Origin: Rhizomicrobium palustre | GTDB taxonomy: Bacteria; Pseudomonadota; Alphaproteobacteria; Micropepsales; Micropepsaceae | Assembly (NCBI RefSeq): GCF_011761565.1 | Contig: NZ_JAASRM010000001.1 | Location: 4,092,139-4,156,138, forward strand | Direction: 5' to 3' | Length of the DNA: 64,000 bases | In this document: positions 16,575 to 25,780 of the stretch, in pieces | Numbering within the stretch: the first letter of the stretch is position 1 | Layout: the number at the start of each line of letters is the position of its first letter | Program-made: the position numbers and the translations under genes | Notes under the pieces: model-generated | What the model saw: the letters and a program-made list of their open reading frames with translations, nothing else | What the model was told of the DNA's origin: nothing | Databases searched by the model: none

Positions 16575-17765
16575 ATGTCCAAGAGCATCCTGCTGATCAT
16601 AGGCGGCGGAATTGCCGCCTATAAAAGCCTGGACCTGATCCGCCGTGCCAAGGAGCGGGAAATCTCCACGACCGCCATTATTACCAAGGCAGGGACGGAA
16701 TTCGTTACCCCCTTGAGCGTCGCGGCGTTGAGCGGCAACAAGGTCTACACCGACCAATTCAGCCTCATGGATGAGACTGAAATGGGGCATATCCAGCTTT
16801 CCCGGGCTGCGGATCTGATCGTGGTGGCCCCTGCCACCGCCAATCTGATGGCCAGAGCCGCCAACGGGCTCGCCAGCGATCTTGCCTCTACGGCGCTTTT
16901 GGCGACTGATAAGCCGGTTCTGATGGCCCCAGCCATGAATGTGCGCATGTGGCAGCACCCGGCCACACAGCGCAATCTCGCCCAACTTCAAGCAGATGGC
17001 GTGCATTTCGTAGGCCCCAATGAAGGGGCAATGGCCTGCAACGAGTTCGGGCCCGGCCGGATGGCGGAGCCGCACGAAATCCTCGCCGCGATTGAACGCA
17101 TTCTCTCAGGCACTGGTCCGCTTACCGGCGTGAAGGCGCTGGTAACGGCGGGGCCGACGCATGAGCCGATCGATCCCGTCCGCTTCATCGCCAACCGCTC
17201 GTCGGGCAAGCAAGGCTATGCCATCGCCAAAGCGCTTGCGACGGCGGGCGCCAAGACGACGCTGGTGTCCGGCCCCGTCGACCTTGCCCCGCCACCCGGC
17301 GTCAAGCTGGTGAGGGTCGAGACCGCGGCGGACATGCTGGCGGCTTGCGAAGCGCAGCTTCCTGTCGATGTGGCGGTGATGACGGCAGCGGTCGGCGATT
17401 GGCGCCCCGAAAGCCGCGCCACCTCCAAGCTCAAGAAAACCGGCAGCGGCGCACCCAGCCTCACGCTTGCTGAAAATCCCGACATTCTGGCCACGCTAGG
17501 CAAACACGCGCGACGCCCGCGCTTGTTGATCGGCTTTGCGGCGGAGACCGAAAACGTCGTCGCCTATGGCAGCGACAAGCGCACCCGCAAAGCCGCCGAT
17601 TGGATTTTGGCCAATGACGTCAGCAAAGGCGTCTTCGGGGCCGATACCAATCGCGTGCACCTCATTTCCGAAGCCGGTGTCGAGAGTTGGCCGGAACTTT
17701 CCAAAGACGCGGTGGCCACACGCCTCGCCGATCACATCGTCAAAGCCCTGGAGAAGGCCGTATGA
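16575..17765 (+). CDS. coaBC: Bifunctional phosphopantothenoylcysteine decarboxylase / phosphopantothenate-cysteine ligase
   Basis: A 396-residue bifunctional enzyme of coenzyme A synthesis. The N-terminal CoaC flavodomain shows [14 protein letters not shown] near residues 9-22, APAMNVRMW (the PxMNxxMW motif) near 116-124, and a catalytic-site Cys in [12 protein letters not shown] near 152-163. The C-terminal CoaB domain begins about residue 185 and carries [20 protein letters not shown], a sugar-phosphate and dimerisation region, and a later IGFAAETEN. The gene has its own promoter, and its stop overlaps the dut start (ATGA). Length is normal. Confidence 0.97.
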   Translation: MSKSILLIIGGGIAAYKSLDLIRRAKEREISTTAIITKAGTEFVTPLSVAALSGNKVYTDQFSLMDETEMGHIQLSRAADLIVVAPATANLMARAANGLASDLASTALLATDKPVLMAPAMNVRMWQHPATQRNLAQLQADGVHFVGPNEGAMACNEFGPGRMAEPHEILAAIERILSGTGPLTGVKALVTAGPTHEPIDPVRFIANRSSGKQGYAIAKALATAGAKTTLVSGPVDLAPPPGVKLVRVETAADMLAACEAQLPVDVAVMTAAVGDWRPESRATSKLKKTGSGAPSLTLAENPDILATLGKHARRPRLLIGFAAETENVVAYGSDKRTRKAADWILANDVSKGVFGADTNRVHLISEAGVESWPELSKDAVATRLADHIVKALEKAV

Positions 17766-18211
17766 AACTTCCGATCCAACGTCTTAGCCATAGCGAAGGC
17801 CTTCCCCTGCCCCATTACGCGACCGAAGGCGCTGCGGGGCTTGATCTAGTCGCCGCTATCGACGCCGATCTGGTGTTGAAACCCGGCGCGCGTGCCCTGG
17901 TGCCGACTGGTGTGGCCATCGCCCTGCCGCAAGGTTTTGAAGCGCAGGTGCGCCCGCGCTCAGGTCTCGCGGTAAAGTTCGGCATCACGGTGCTCAATGC
18001 GCCCGGCACCATAGATTGGGATTATCGCGGCGAGATTAAATGCCCGATCATCAATCTTGGCGAAGAGCCCTTCACGATTACCCGCGGCATGAAAATCGCC
18101 CAGATGGTGATCGCGCGCTATGAGACCGCAACCCTTGAAGAAGTGAACGAGTTGCCGGCCACGGTACGTGGCGCGGGCGGCTTCGGCTCCACTGGACTAA
18201 CGACGGCGTAA
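17762..18211 (+). CDS. dut: dUTP diphosphatase
   Basis: A 149-residue trimeric dUTPase that hydrolyses dUTP to dUMP, preventing uracil incorporation into DNA and feeding dTMP synthesis. Family motifs are present: AGLDLVAA (motif 1), [11 protein letters not shown] (motif 2), [14 protein letters not shown] (motif 3), RGMKIAQMV (motif 4) and GAGGFGSTG (the glycine-rich arm). The ATG at 17762 lies in the coaBC stop, so the pair is coupled, an arrangement found in many proteobacteria. Confidence 0.97.
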   Translation: MKLPIQRLSHSEGLPLPHYATEGAAGLDLVAAIDADLVLKPGARALVPTGVAIALPQGFEAQVRPRSGLAVKFGITVLNAPGTIDWDYRGEIKCPIINLGEEPFTITRGMKIAQMVIARYETATLEEVNELPATVRGAGGFGSTGLTTA

Positions 18212-18214
18212 GAG

Positions 18215-18667
18215 ATGCTAAAACTTTCCCGCAAAACCCTTCTGGCGCTCGAGGCGGTGATCGACATCGCCTTCAATGCCCGCCCTGAGCCGGTACAGGC
18301 CAAGGAAATCACTGCCCGCCAAGGCGTGCCGCAGCGTTACCTGGAACAGGTGATGCAGCAGCTTGTCCGCGCAGGCATCCTCAAAGGCGTGCGCGGCCCG
18401 CGCGGCGGCTATCGCCTTGCCAAGGAGCGCCGCCGTATTTCTGTCGGCGACATTGTGCGTGCGGCGGAACTCGCCGAAGACGAGACCAATGAGGAGGTGT
18501 TGCCGCGTTCAGAGCTCGGCCAGCGCATCGTGACGCCTTTTGTCCAAACACTGCAAGACGAGGTCATGGCACGGCTGGAGGCCATAACCGTTGAAGATTT
18601 ATGCCAGAAGGCACGCGCCGCGGGCGTCAGCACCGAAGAACGCGATACCGCCGATTTCACCATCTAA
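18215..18667 (+). CDS. Rrf2-family transcriptional regulator
   Basis: A 150-residue regulator with an N-terminal winged helix: [19 protein letters not shown] is the recognition region and [25 protein letters not shown] carries the conserved wing. IscR-type proteins bind Fe-S clusters with three cysteines near residues 90-105. Here that region ([18 protein letters not shown]) has no Cys; only one Cys occurs near residue 130. It is thus a non-cluster Rrf2, comparable to CymR. Because cysK begins 13 bp downstream, sensing of cysteine status through CysK is a reasonable hypothesis but only an inference. Confidence 0.9.
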   Translation: MLKLSRKTLLALEAVIDIAFNARPEPVQAKEITARQGVPQRYLEQVMQQLVRAGILKGVRGPRGGYRLAKERRRISVGDIVRAAELAEDETNEEVLPRSELGQRIVTPFVQTLQDEVMARLEAITVEDLCQKARAAGVSTEERDTADFTI

Positions 18668-18680
18668 CGGAGCCCTTAAG

Positions 18681-19643
18681 ATGAGCGACAAGAAGCCTGG
18701 ACGTGGACGTATTTACAATTCGATCACCGAAACCATCGGCGACACCCCGCTGGTGCGGCTCTCGCGCCTGACCAAGGAAGCGGGCGTGAAGGCGGACATT
18801 CTGCTCAAGCTCGAATTCTTCAACCCCCTCGCCTCGGTCAAGGATCGCATCGGCGTCTCCATGATCGAAGCCTTGGAACGCCAGGGCAAGATCGTGGCCG
18901 GTAAGACCGTGCTGGTGGAACCGACCAGCGGCAACACCGGCATCGCGCTCAGCTTCGTCGCCGCCGCCAAGGGCTATCGCCTGATCCTGGTGATGCCGGA
19001 AACGATGTCGATCGAGCGCCGCAAGATGCTGATGATCCTCGGCGCGGAAGTGGTGCTGACCGAAGGCGCCAAAGGCATGAAGGGCGCCATCGCCAAAGCG
19101 CAGGAAATCGTCGCCGGAAATCCCGACGCGATCATGCCGCAGCAATTTGAGAACCCCGCCAATCCCGATATCCATCGCCGCACCACGGCGGAGGAAATCT
19201 GGAACGACACCGAAGGCAAGGTTGATGCGGTGATCTCGGGCGTCGGCACCGGCGGCACCATCACCGGCGTCGGCCAAGTTTTGAAGGCCAAGAAGCCAGG
19301 CGTGAAGATCATCGCGGTCGAGCCGGAAGATTCACCGGTGCTGTCGGGTGGCCAGCCTGGCCCGCATAAGATTCAGGGGATCGGCGCGGGCTTTGTGCCG
19401 GCGATCCTGGACAAATCCGTGCTGGATGAGGTTGTCACGATCTCGAATGAGACCGCCTTCGAAACGGCGCGCAAATCCGCCAAGCTGGAAGGCATCCCAG
19501 TCGGCATCTCCTCCGGCGCGGCGCTCGCGGCGGCCCTCGAAGTCGGCGCCCGTGATGACATGGCGGGCAAGACCATCGTGGTGATCATCCCCTCCTTCGC
19601 CGAACGCTATCTTTCCACCGCGCTGTTCGAAGGCCTCGCTTAA
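18681..19643 (+). CDS. cysK: Cysteine synthase A (O-acetylserine sulfhydrylase)
   Basis: A 320-residue PLP enzyme that makes cysteine from O-acetylserine and sulfide. The PLP lysine is in [11 protein letters not shown] near residue 50, the substrate loop in [12 protein letters not shown] near 78-89, the phosphate-binding loop in [12 protein letters not shown] near 185-196 and the ring-binding serine in [10 protein letters not shown] near 272-281. ATG 18681 has GGAG eight bases upstream. It follows the Rrf2 gene closely and may share its transcript. Length and motifs favour CysK over cystathionine beta-synthase. Confidence 0.97.
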   Translation: MSDKKPGRGRIYNSITETIGDTPLVRLSRLTKEAGVKADILLKLEFFNPLASVKDRIGVSMIEALERQGKIVAGKTVLVEPTSGNTGIALSFVAAAKGYRLILVMPETMSIERRKMLMILGAEVVLTEGAKGMKGAIAKAQEIVAGNPDAIMPQQFENPANPDIHRRTTAEEIWNDTEGKVDAVISGVGTGGTITGVGQVLKAKKPGVKIIAVEPEDSPVLSGGQPGPHKIQGIGAGFVPAILDKSVLDEVVTISNETAFETARKSAKLEGIPVGISSGAALAAALEVGARDDMAGKTIVVIIPSFAERYLSTALFEGLA

Positions 19644-19647
19644 GCGC

Positions 19648-20133
19648 CTAAAAGTAGAACGAGAAGGTGAGCGCCCAGCGGTCCACGCCGTTGGGCGCGA
19701 TCACCGGGATCTGAAGCAGTTCGAGACGCAACACTTCCACACTGCCCGCGCTATGGCGCACATGCATCATGCGCGGCTCACCATTGACAGTCACGTCGTG
19801 CAGAATCTGGCGGCGTATTTGAACGTCCTCAGGCGCAAATAAGCGCGAGAAACGTTCGCCGGTGATATCGCGCCCAAAGCGGCGCACCGTGCCGCTTCCG
19901 GCCAAATGCACCCTGAAATCCTCGCCGCCATCGATCGGTTCATAGACAATCACCCGGCTCAAAAGTGGGGCGATCGCCCGTGAAGGCACATCGCGCCCCA
20001 TCCGCAAACCGTCAGCAGGACGCTCGCGCCAGAAGCGCAACGCGATTTCACCGCTAGGATGTGTAAGCTGATCGACGACCTGGAAATCATTGGTCGTCAA
20101 TCCACTTTCGACCCAAGCAGAAATCCGGTCCAT
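19648..20133 (-). CDS. PAS-domain (PAS_5-type) sensor-like protein
   Basis: A 161-residue single-domain protein resembling the PAS_5 family common in alphaproteobacteria. Marker stretches are ALRFWRERP near the start, FRVHLAGSGTVRRFGRDITGE in the middle, and a strand-rich C-terminus (LRLELLQIPVIAPNGVDRW). No output domain is attached, so it may act with a separate partner. ATG 20133 is chosen over a TTG at 20187 because of codon usage; no clear ribosome site decides. It ends 4 bp after the convergent cysK gene. Confidence 0.7.
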   Translation of the reverse strand: MDRISAWVESGLTTNDFQVVDQLTHPSGEIALRFWRERPADGLRMGRDVPSRAIAPLLSRVIVYEPIDGGEDFRVHLAGSGTVRRFGRDITGERFSRLFAPEDVQIRRQILHDVTVNGEPRMMHVRHSAGSVEVLRLELLQIPVIAPNGVDRWALTFSFYF

Positions 20134-20292
20134 TACGATTGCATCCGCGTGTTGCTCACACGAACCTAAAGAGCGTCGCTGACCCAATTCTTAATCAATA
20201 GAGGCAAAGCCGATGGCAGTTCGGCGAAAGCCAAGACCTTTTTGTGGCATTTTTGTAAACACGTAAAATCGGCTCTCGCGAAGGACGAGTTG

Positions 20293-21234
20293 TCAGTAGC
20301 TATCCACAGCAGCGAGCATATCTGGACGATCTGTATAGATCGCATCCAATCCCAGAGATGCCATTTTACGCATCAAGTTTGGTTCATTAACGGTCCAGGT
20401 TGCGAGCCGTAAGCCCAAGCCGCGCGCCTCCCCTACAGTCTCTTCTGTAAGATCGACCCACATCGGGTCCCAGCCATCCCCGCCCGCTTCTTTGACCGCC
20501 CGAATAATAGAGCCGCCGTGATGCACCGCATCGAAACCAGCAGCCCAGGGCGAAACACCTTCGCGCGCCCAATACCGGAGCATTTGTAAGGCCTGCTCGC
20601 TTGGCGGATCGGCTTCCGGCGGTGGGGCATCGTGGCCGAACCAGCTCAGCGGCATACTGGTGAACCAGCATTCGGTTTTGGAGGCATATTTTTTTGCCGC
20701 AATCAGCGCCGCCCAATCGAAGCCGACGAAAATCGTGTGATCGAGATAGTTGTGCTCCCCCAACACTTCGACGGTGCGCGCGGCGAGTTCTTCTGGGTCA
20801 GCGCTCTCCTCACGATTGGCAAAAGACGTCTTTAGTTCGACGATTAACTTAAAGGGATCGCGCGCAGTGCGGGCCACCGCAATCACTTCGGACAAGAGAG
20901 GTACGCATTCGCCATCCTGCCAATGGACGTCAGGATGAGATTTTGCATAGATACTGTCGGGATCGGCGCGCCCCACTTCATAGCGGCGGAGCTCCTCCAG
21001 GGTGAGATCTTTGATACGCGGGCCGGGATCGGCGATCCAGCGGCCTTCGAAATCGCGCGTGAGGGCCGGTTTCAAACGCCAATCGTGATGCACGATGACC
21101 TGGCCGTCGGCGGTGAGCTGCACATCCAGCTCGGCGCCCTGACAGCCGCGCCAGACAGCATCAGCAAAGGCCGAGAGCGTGTTCTCGGGACGGAGCTGCG
21201 CCCCGCCGCGATGGGCGATGTTCCACGGAACCAT
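20293..21234 (-). CDS. Glycerophosphodiester phosphodiesterase family protein
   Basis: A 313-residue TIM-barrel GDPD enzyme that splits glycerophosphodiesters into glycerol-3-phosphate and an alcohol. Catalytic and metal residues are evident: AHRGGAQLRPENTLSAF at residues 7-23 (His and Arg, then Glu), ELDVQLTADGQVIVHHD near 34-50 (Glu, Asp and His), and the C-terminal WTVNEPNLMRKMASLGLDAIYTDRP. No signal peptide is visible, so a cytoplasmic role like that of UgpQ is likely. The gene stands apart. Confidence 0.92.
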   Translation of the reverse strand: MVPWNIAHRGGAQLRPENTLSAFADAVWRGCQGAELDVQLTADGQVIVHHDWRLKPALTRDFEGRWIADPGPRIKDLTLEELRRYEVGRADPDSIYAKSHPDVHWQDGECVPLLSEVIAVARTARDPFKLIVELKTSFANREESADPEELAARTVEVLGEHNYLDHTIFVGFDWAALIAAKKYASKTECWFTSMPLSWFGHDAPPPEADPPSEQALQMLRYWAREGVSPWAAGFDAVHHGGSIIRAVKEAGGDGWDPMWVDLTEETVGEARGLGLRLATWTVNEPNLMRKMASLGLDAIYTDRPDMLAAVDSY

Positions 21235-21607
21235 GGCGTCATCCTCACGAGTCGCGTTTTAAAAAGGGTAACAGGGGTGGGATATACCCTAAAGCGTAGA
21301 ATGCTGTGACTGTGGCGCACCTCAGCGCCCGTCGCGTAACCGCCCTCCGCCGCCCCGTGTTGACTTCGTTTGTCCCCCAGCGTACCTCCTTCGGCGCGGC
21401 AGGGATGGTCCCTGCCGCCCATCTACATGAGCCCACGATGATCCATCCGCGTTGCGAAATGGCTGGCACGTACGCCCTTCCGGGCGGCACGCCGTCGTTT
21501 GGGCTTTTGGAGGAGTGCTGCGCCTAGACCGGCTTGATACGGTTCTTTCGCGACCCTCCCGAGCCCGGCTCTGGAGGGTTTTTTATTTCTCGAATTTTGG
21601 TTCTGCC
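21235..21607. other. 373-bp intergenic region with hairpins and a terminator, before the MATE gene
   Basis: I see no convincing gene here. The stretch includes a hairpin GGCAGGGA/TCCCTGCC near 21400-21420, another CGCCCTTCCGGGCG near 21475-21490, and a terminator at 21553-21584 just before the MATE start. This could be a structured 5' leader or a small RNA in either strand. Weak open frames (for instance 21306-21527 +) lack protein-like character. Confidence 0.5.
21553..21584 (+). terminator. Intrinsic terminator upstream of the MATE gene
   Basis: ACCCTCC and GGAGGGT form the outer stem, GAGCC and GGCTC an inner stem, and TTTTTT follows directly. It ends 23 bases before the MATE start codon, so it either ends an upstream small transcript or attenuates expression of the exporter. 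Confidence 0.85.
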
Positions 21608-23011
21608 ATGACTGACATGACGCAAACAGAGACGATGGAGTTCAAGACTTCCCCTTGGGTGACCGAGGTGCGGGAGCTGATGAAACTCGCCCTGCCGCTG
21701 ATCGCCACCCAGCTCGCGCAAATGGCCATTTTGACCACCGACGTGATCATGCTGGGGCGCTTGTCCAAGGAAGCCCTGGCCGGTGCGGCGCTGGGCAATA
21801 CCGTGTTCTATTTCGCTTGGCTGTTCGGGCTTGGCCCCACGGCGGCGATCTCGCCGATGATCGCCCATATCCTGGGCGCCAAACCGCGCGATAAGGCCGG
21901 CGTGCGCGCGGCCACCCGCATGGGATTTTGGGCGATTATTCTGCTTTCGGTGCCACTGACAGCATTCCTGTTCTTCGCCAAGGACGTGCTTATCCTCTTG
22001 CAGCAGAAGCCTGAACTAGCCGAAGCGGCGAGCCATTTCGTGCAGCCCTTGGGCTTTGGCATGATCTTCTCGCTCGGCTTTCAGGTGCTGCGCAGTTATG
22101 CGACCGCGCTCGAAAAGCCAAACTCCGCGCTTTGGGTGATGCTGGCTGCCATTCTCTTTAACGCGGCTGCCGACTATGCCCTGATCTTTGGCCATTTCGG
22201 CTTTCCGAAGCTTGGGCTGGTCGGTTCGGGCATTGCGAGCGCGAGTTCCTATGCCTTCAGCTTCTTCGCCATGCTGGTGGTGGTCTTCCTGACGCCCAAG
22301 CTGCGCGAATACCGCATCTTCCGCCGTTTCTGGCGCTGGGACTGGCCGAAATTCATCGAGGTCTTCCGCCTTGGCATGCCCATCGGCATGACCATGCTGT
22401 TCGAGGCTGCGCTGTTCAACAGCTCCATGCTGATCATGGGGACTTTCAGCACGGCTGCGCTGGCGGCCCATCAGGTGGCGCTCAATGTGCCCTCGCTCAC
22501 CTTCATGGTGCCGCTGGGGATCGCCATGGCCGCGACGGTACGAGTTGGCCTCTTTGCCGGTGCCGAGGACAGGCATGGCGTGCGGCGTGCTGGGCTTACC
22601 GCCCTCACCATCGGGGGCGGGTTCATGATCTTCACCGCCCTGTTCCTCGCCCTCTTCCCGCGCCAGATCGCCGGTCTCTATTTCGCCGCCGACGACAGGG
22701 CCAATGCGGATGTGCTGGCGCTAGCCATCACCTATTTGCGAATCGCGGCGGCGTTCCAGGTTTTCGACGGGGTGCAAGTGGTGGCGTCGTTCGCCTTGCG
22801 CGGGTTGAAGGACGCCCGCATGCCGATGTGGATCGCCGGAGCCTCCTATTGGCTGATCGGTTTCCCGCTTTGCCTGGGGTTAGGCGTCTGGGCCCATTGG
22901 CAGGGGATCGGGGTCTGGATCGGCCTTGCTTTTGCCTTAATGACGGCGGCAATCTTGCTAAGTTGGCGGTTTGTGGCCCTATCGCGTCTAACTGCGGCAG
23001 AGCCAGCTTAA
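21608..23011 (+). CDS. MATE-family multidrug/organic-cation exporter
   Basis: A 467-residue inner-membrane antiporter of the MatE/NorM family. About twelve hydrophobic segments are arranged in two homologous halves: LALPLIATQLAQMAILTTDVIMLGRL near residues 24-50 opens the first, and VFRLGMPIGMTMLFEAALF near 248 opens the second. GAALGNTVFYFAWLFGLG in TM2 is a typical MATE pattern. It probably uses a Na+ or H+ gradient to export cationic toxins. A terminator hairpin lies directly upstream. A small secreted-protein gene starts 27 bp after the stop. Confidence 0.93.
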   Translation: MTDMTQTETMEFKTSPWVTEVRELMKLALPLIATQLAQMAILTTDVIMLGRLSKEALAGAALGNTVFYFAWLFGLGPTAAISPMIAHILGAKPRDKAGVRAATRMGFWAIILLSVPLTAFLFFAKDVLILLQQKPELAEAASHFVQPLGFGMIFSLGFQVLRSYATALEKPNSALWVMLAAILFNAAADYALIFGHFGFPKLGLVGSGIASASSYAFSFFAMLVVVFLTPKLREYRIFRRFWRWDWPKFIEVFRLGMPIGMTMLFEAALFNSSMLIMGTFSTAALAAHQVALNVPSLTFMVPLGIAMAATVRVGLFAGAEDRHGVRRAGLTALTIGGGFMIFTALFLALFPRQIAGLYFAADDRANADVLALAITYLRIAAAFQVFDGVQVVASFALRGLKDARMPMWIAGASYWLIGFPLCLGLGVWAHWQGIGVWIGLAFALMTAAILLSWRFVALSRLTAAEPA

Positions 23012-23038
23012 CACGCCAGATTGTTGCGGAGGGCGGCA

Positions 23039-23443
23039 ATGCGCTGGGCGGCTTTGCTGGCGGTCGGAGTTATCTCCACCGCCGTAGCGGCGCGAGCAGA
23101 TATGAACGAGGTTCGGTTGCCTGCCGGTGATCCGGTGGTGGCGCCGGATAGCGGTGGCGGCTCGACGCCGCATGCCGCGCGCGGGCAGTTGCTAGGCCTC
23201 TCCTGCTCCAATGTCGAAAAAGCCGGTGACGGCGTTTCCGTGGTGCTGTTCCCCAACAACAATGATGACCCCACTGGCATCACCGGGGTTCTCGCGACCG
23301 ACCAGAATGTCGAGCCAGGCCTCGTGCATGTGCGCGTACCGGACTTCCCGGAACTCTCCGACCATACGCTGCGCGTGAAGGCCTTTTACCGCGACGCCGG
23401 CGGCGCACATGTCTGCGACGGCGGGAACGTCAAGATCAACTAA
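23039..23443 (+). CDS. Secreted uncharacterised protein
   Basis: A 134-residue protein with a Sec signal peptide (MRWAALLAVGVISTAVAARA) and a GGAGGG ribosome site five bases before ATG 23039. The mature region is rich in Gly, Asp and Asn (DPVVAPDSGGGSTPH, FPNNNDDPTGITG), has two Cys (GLSCSN, HVCDGG) that could form a disulphide, and reads like a small beta-sandwich. I do not recognise the family. It follows the MATE gene closely but converges with ubiB. Confidence 0.7.
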   Translation: MRWAALLAVGVISTAVAARADMNEVRLPAGDPVVAPDSGGGSTPHAARGQLLGLSCSNVEKAGDGVSVVLFPNNNDDPTGITGVLATDQNVEPGLVHVRVPDFPELSDHTLRVKAFYRDAGGAHVCDGGNVKIN

Positions 23444-24994
23444 CTACAGCACCCGCACCAACAGCGCGGCGGCGGCAGCTGCGGCTGCGATGCCGAGCAG
23501 GATCAGTGTGGCGCGCTCGCCGCTCTCGTTGCGCTCACGCTGAGGGGCAACGCGCAAGCCCTCCCCCGTCAGCTTGGCCGCGATGAGTTCGACATTGCGG
23601 ATGAAATCCGGCAGACGCTGCGCCGATTTCGCCAGCGCCGAAACGGTTTCACCGATGTCTTTGAGCTTGGCCTTGGGCGATAGGCTGTCCAGCATAAAGG
23701 CTTCCACGACCGGCCGGCTGGCTTCCCAGATGTCGAAATCGGGATCGAGCGCGCGGGCGACGCCTTCCACCACCACCATGGTCTTCTGCAGAAGTAAGAG
23801 CTGGGGCTGGGCCTGCATCTCGAAGCGGCGGGTAGTGTCGAAGAGCTGCTGCAGCAGCTTGGCCATGGAGACATCGCGCGCAGGCCGCCCGAAGATCGGC
23901 TCCCCCACCGCGCGCAACGCCTGGGCAAAGGTCTCTATCGGGAAATGCGAGGGCACGAATTGCTGCTCAAAATGCGCGCGGGCGACACGCAGGTAATCGC
24001 GGGCGAGAAAGCCGCCAATGGTCTCGGCCATGAAGCGGCGGGTCGCCACATCCAGGCGGCCCATGATGCCGTAATCGACTGCCACCAGCCTGCCCTGCCG
24101 GTCGACGAAGAGATTTCCCGGATGCATATCGGCGTGGAAAAAGCCTTCGCGCAGCGCCTGGGTGAGGAAGGTGCGCATCACGATCAGCGCGATCTTCTTG
24201 GGATCGTGCCCGACCGCCTTTAGCGCCTCGATATCGCGCAAAGGCACGCCATCGATCCATTCGGTGGTGAGAACACGGCTGGAGGAGCGCGCCCAATCGA
24301 CTTGCGGCACGCGGAATTGGCTGTCGCCTTCCATCCGCTCGGCAAGTTCGGAGGCCGCGGCGGCTTCCATACGAAGATCAAGCTCGAGGGCGGTGGAATC
24401 CGCGAGGGTTTCGATCAAAGCCGTGAGCCGCAGACGGCGAGCCTCGGCGGAAAAGCGCTCTGCCAGACGGGCGGCGAAAGCAAGCGTGGAAAGATCGCGG
24501 GCGAATTCCTCTTCGATGCCGGGACGCAGCACCTTCACCGCCACGCGCTTGGGCGGGTCCTCGCTGGTTTCGGCCTCATGCACCTGGGAGATGGAGGCTG
24601 CCGCCACCGGCTCGCCAAAGCGGATGAAAAGCTTATCCAGCGGCTTGTTGAATTCGCGCTCAACCACAGCGCGGGCATCCGCAGAGGGAAAGGCAGGAAG
24701 CCGGTCCTGCAAACCTTCGAGTTCGGTGGCGACATCAGCCCCGACCAGATCCGGGCGTGTCGCCAGTACCTGCCCCAGCTTGATATGGGCCGGGCCCAAA
24801 CTCTCCAAGGCACGCGCCAAGCGATAGCCCGGCGTGGTGCCGTCCTTCACCCGGCCTGAACCCAGCACCCGGCGCAGGAAGCGCACGCGCGCGGGCATCA
24901 GCGCCATATACTCAGCCGGGAACAGCGCATCGTGGCGCGCCAGCGTGCGCGCGATCTTCCACACCCGGAACAGATTGGAGAGGCTTGAAGGCAT
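23444..24994 (-). CDS. ubiB: ABC1/ADCK-family atypical kinase UbiB
   Basis: A 516-residue protein required for ubiquinone biosynthesis. Atypical-kinase marks are clear: KLGQVLATRPDLVG (the KxGQ motif) near residues 71-84, an Ala-rich nucleotide loop AAASISQVHEA near 131, VAVKVLRPG (the Lys) near 150, HADMHPGNLFVD (catalytic Asp) near 296, and VDYGIMG in place of DFG. One or two hydrophobic segments at the C-terminus (LILLGIAAAAAAAALLVRVL) anchor it to the membrane. It lies six bases after ubiE on the same strand, forming a ubiquinone operon ubiE-ubiB. Confidence 0.95.
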   Translation of the reverse strand: MPSSLSNLFRVWKIARTLARHDALFPAEYMALMPARVRFLRRVLGSGRVKDGTTPGYRLARALESLGPAHIKLGQVLATRPDLVGADVATELEGLQDRLPAFPSADARAVVEREFNKPLDKLFIRFGEPVAAASISQVHEAETSEDPPKRVAVKVLRPGIEEEFARDLSTLAFAARLAERFSAEARRLRLTALIETLADSTALELDLRMEAAAASELAERMEGDSQFRVPQVDWARSSSRVLTTEWIDGVPLRDIEALKAVGHDPKKIALIVMRTFLTQALREGFFHADMHPGNLFVDRQGRLVAVDYGIMGRLDVATRRFMAETIGGFLARDYLRVARAHFEQQFVPSHFPIETFAQALRAVGEPIFGRPARDVSMAKLLQQLFDTTRRFEMQAQPQLLLLQKTMVVVEGVARALDPDFDIWEASRPVVEAFMLDSLSPKAKLKDIGETVSALAKSAQRLPDFIRNVELIAAKLTGEGLRVAPQRERNESGERATLILLGIAAAAAAAALLVRVL

Positions 24995-25000
24995 AAAACG

Positions 25001-25768
25001 TCAAATCTTCCAGGCCGAATGCATGGCCGAAATGCCGCCGGAGAGATTGCGTACCTTCACCTGGGACAGCCCCGCCTCTTCGATCATGCGGGCAAATCTG
25101 GCCTGGTTCGGGAAACGGCGGATACTCTCCACGAGGTATTGATAGGACTCACGATCCTTGGCCACCCATTCCCCGATCGTAGGCAGGAGGTGGAAGGAGA
25201 ATTTGTCGTAGAGCACATCGAGGCCGGGGACCACGACCTGGCTGAACTCGAGGCAGAGGAACCGCCCGCCCGGCTTTAAGACCCGCCGCGCCTCGGCAAG
25301 CGCGTTCTCGATATGGGTCACATTCCGGATACCGAAAGCGATGGTGTAGCTGTCGAAGCTGTTATCGGCGAAGGGCAGATGCTCGGCATTGCCTTCGACC
25401 CAGGTCAGCGCCGTCTCGCCCTTTTTCTCGGCCCGCACCTGGCCCTCGGCCAGCATGTCAGGGTTGATGTCGCAGACCGTTACATCCGGCTCGCCGCCGC
25501 GCTTACGGACAGCCCCCGCGATGCGGAAGGCGATGTCGCCCGTCCCGCCCGCCACATCCAGGCATTTCCAGCCCGGCTGGGGGTTCAGCCAGCCGACGAA
25601 AACGTCCTTCCAGAGCCGGTGGACGCCACCGCTCATCAGGTCGTTCATCAGGTCATAATTCTTGGCCACGGAGGAAAACACCCCGCGCACCAGCTTTTCC
25701 TTTTCGGCCTCGGGAACATCGCGGAAGCCAAAAGAGGCGGTATGATCGGTCAGAGATTCAGTCGACAT
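25001..25768 (-). CDS. ubiE: Demethylmenaquinone/2-polyprenyl-benzoquinol C-methyltransferase
   Basis: A 255-residue SAM-dependent C-methyltransferase of the ubiquinone (and menaquinone) pathway. Motif I ([14 protein letters not shown]) sits near residues 68-81, VKNYDLMND-like N-terminal pattern ([12 protein letters not shown]) near 33-44, and the UbiE signature [26 protein letters not shown] near 139-164. The start ATG 25768 is only 12 bp from the divergent mutM start. It leads ubiB. Confidence 0.96.
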   Translation of the reverse strand: MSTESLTDHTASFGFRDVPEAEKEKLVRGVFSSVAKNYDLMNDLMSGGVHRLWKDVFVGWLNPQPGWKCLDVAGGTGDIAFRIAGAVRKRGGEPDVTVCDINPDMLAEGQVRAEKKGETALTWVEGNAEHLPFADNSFDSYTIAFGIRNVTHIENALAEARRVLKPGGRFLCLEFSQVVVPGLDVLYDKFSFHLLPTIGEWVAKDRESYQYLVESIRRFPNQARFARMIEEAGLSQVKVRNLSGGISAMHSAWKI

Positions 25769-25780
25769 GACCAGACCATA

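Noticed and set aside
21306-21527. 73-codon frame before the MATE gene
   Set aside because: No ribosome site, odd composition (His, Arg, Pro) and overlap with structured RNA-like sequence.
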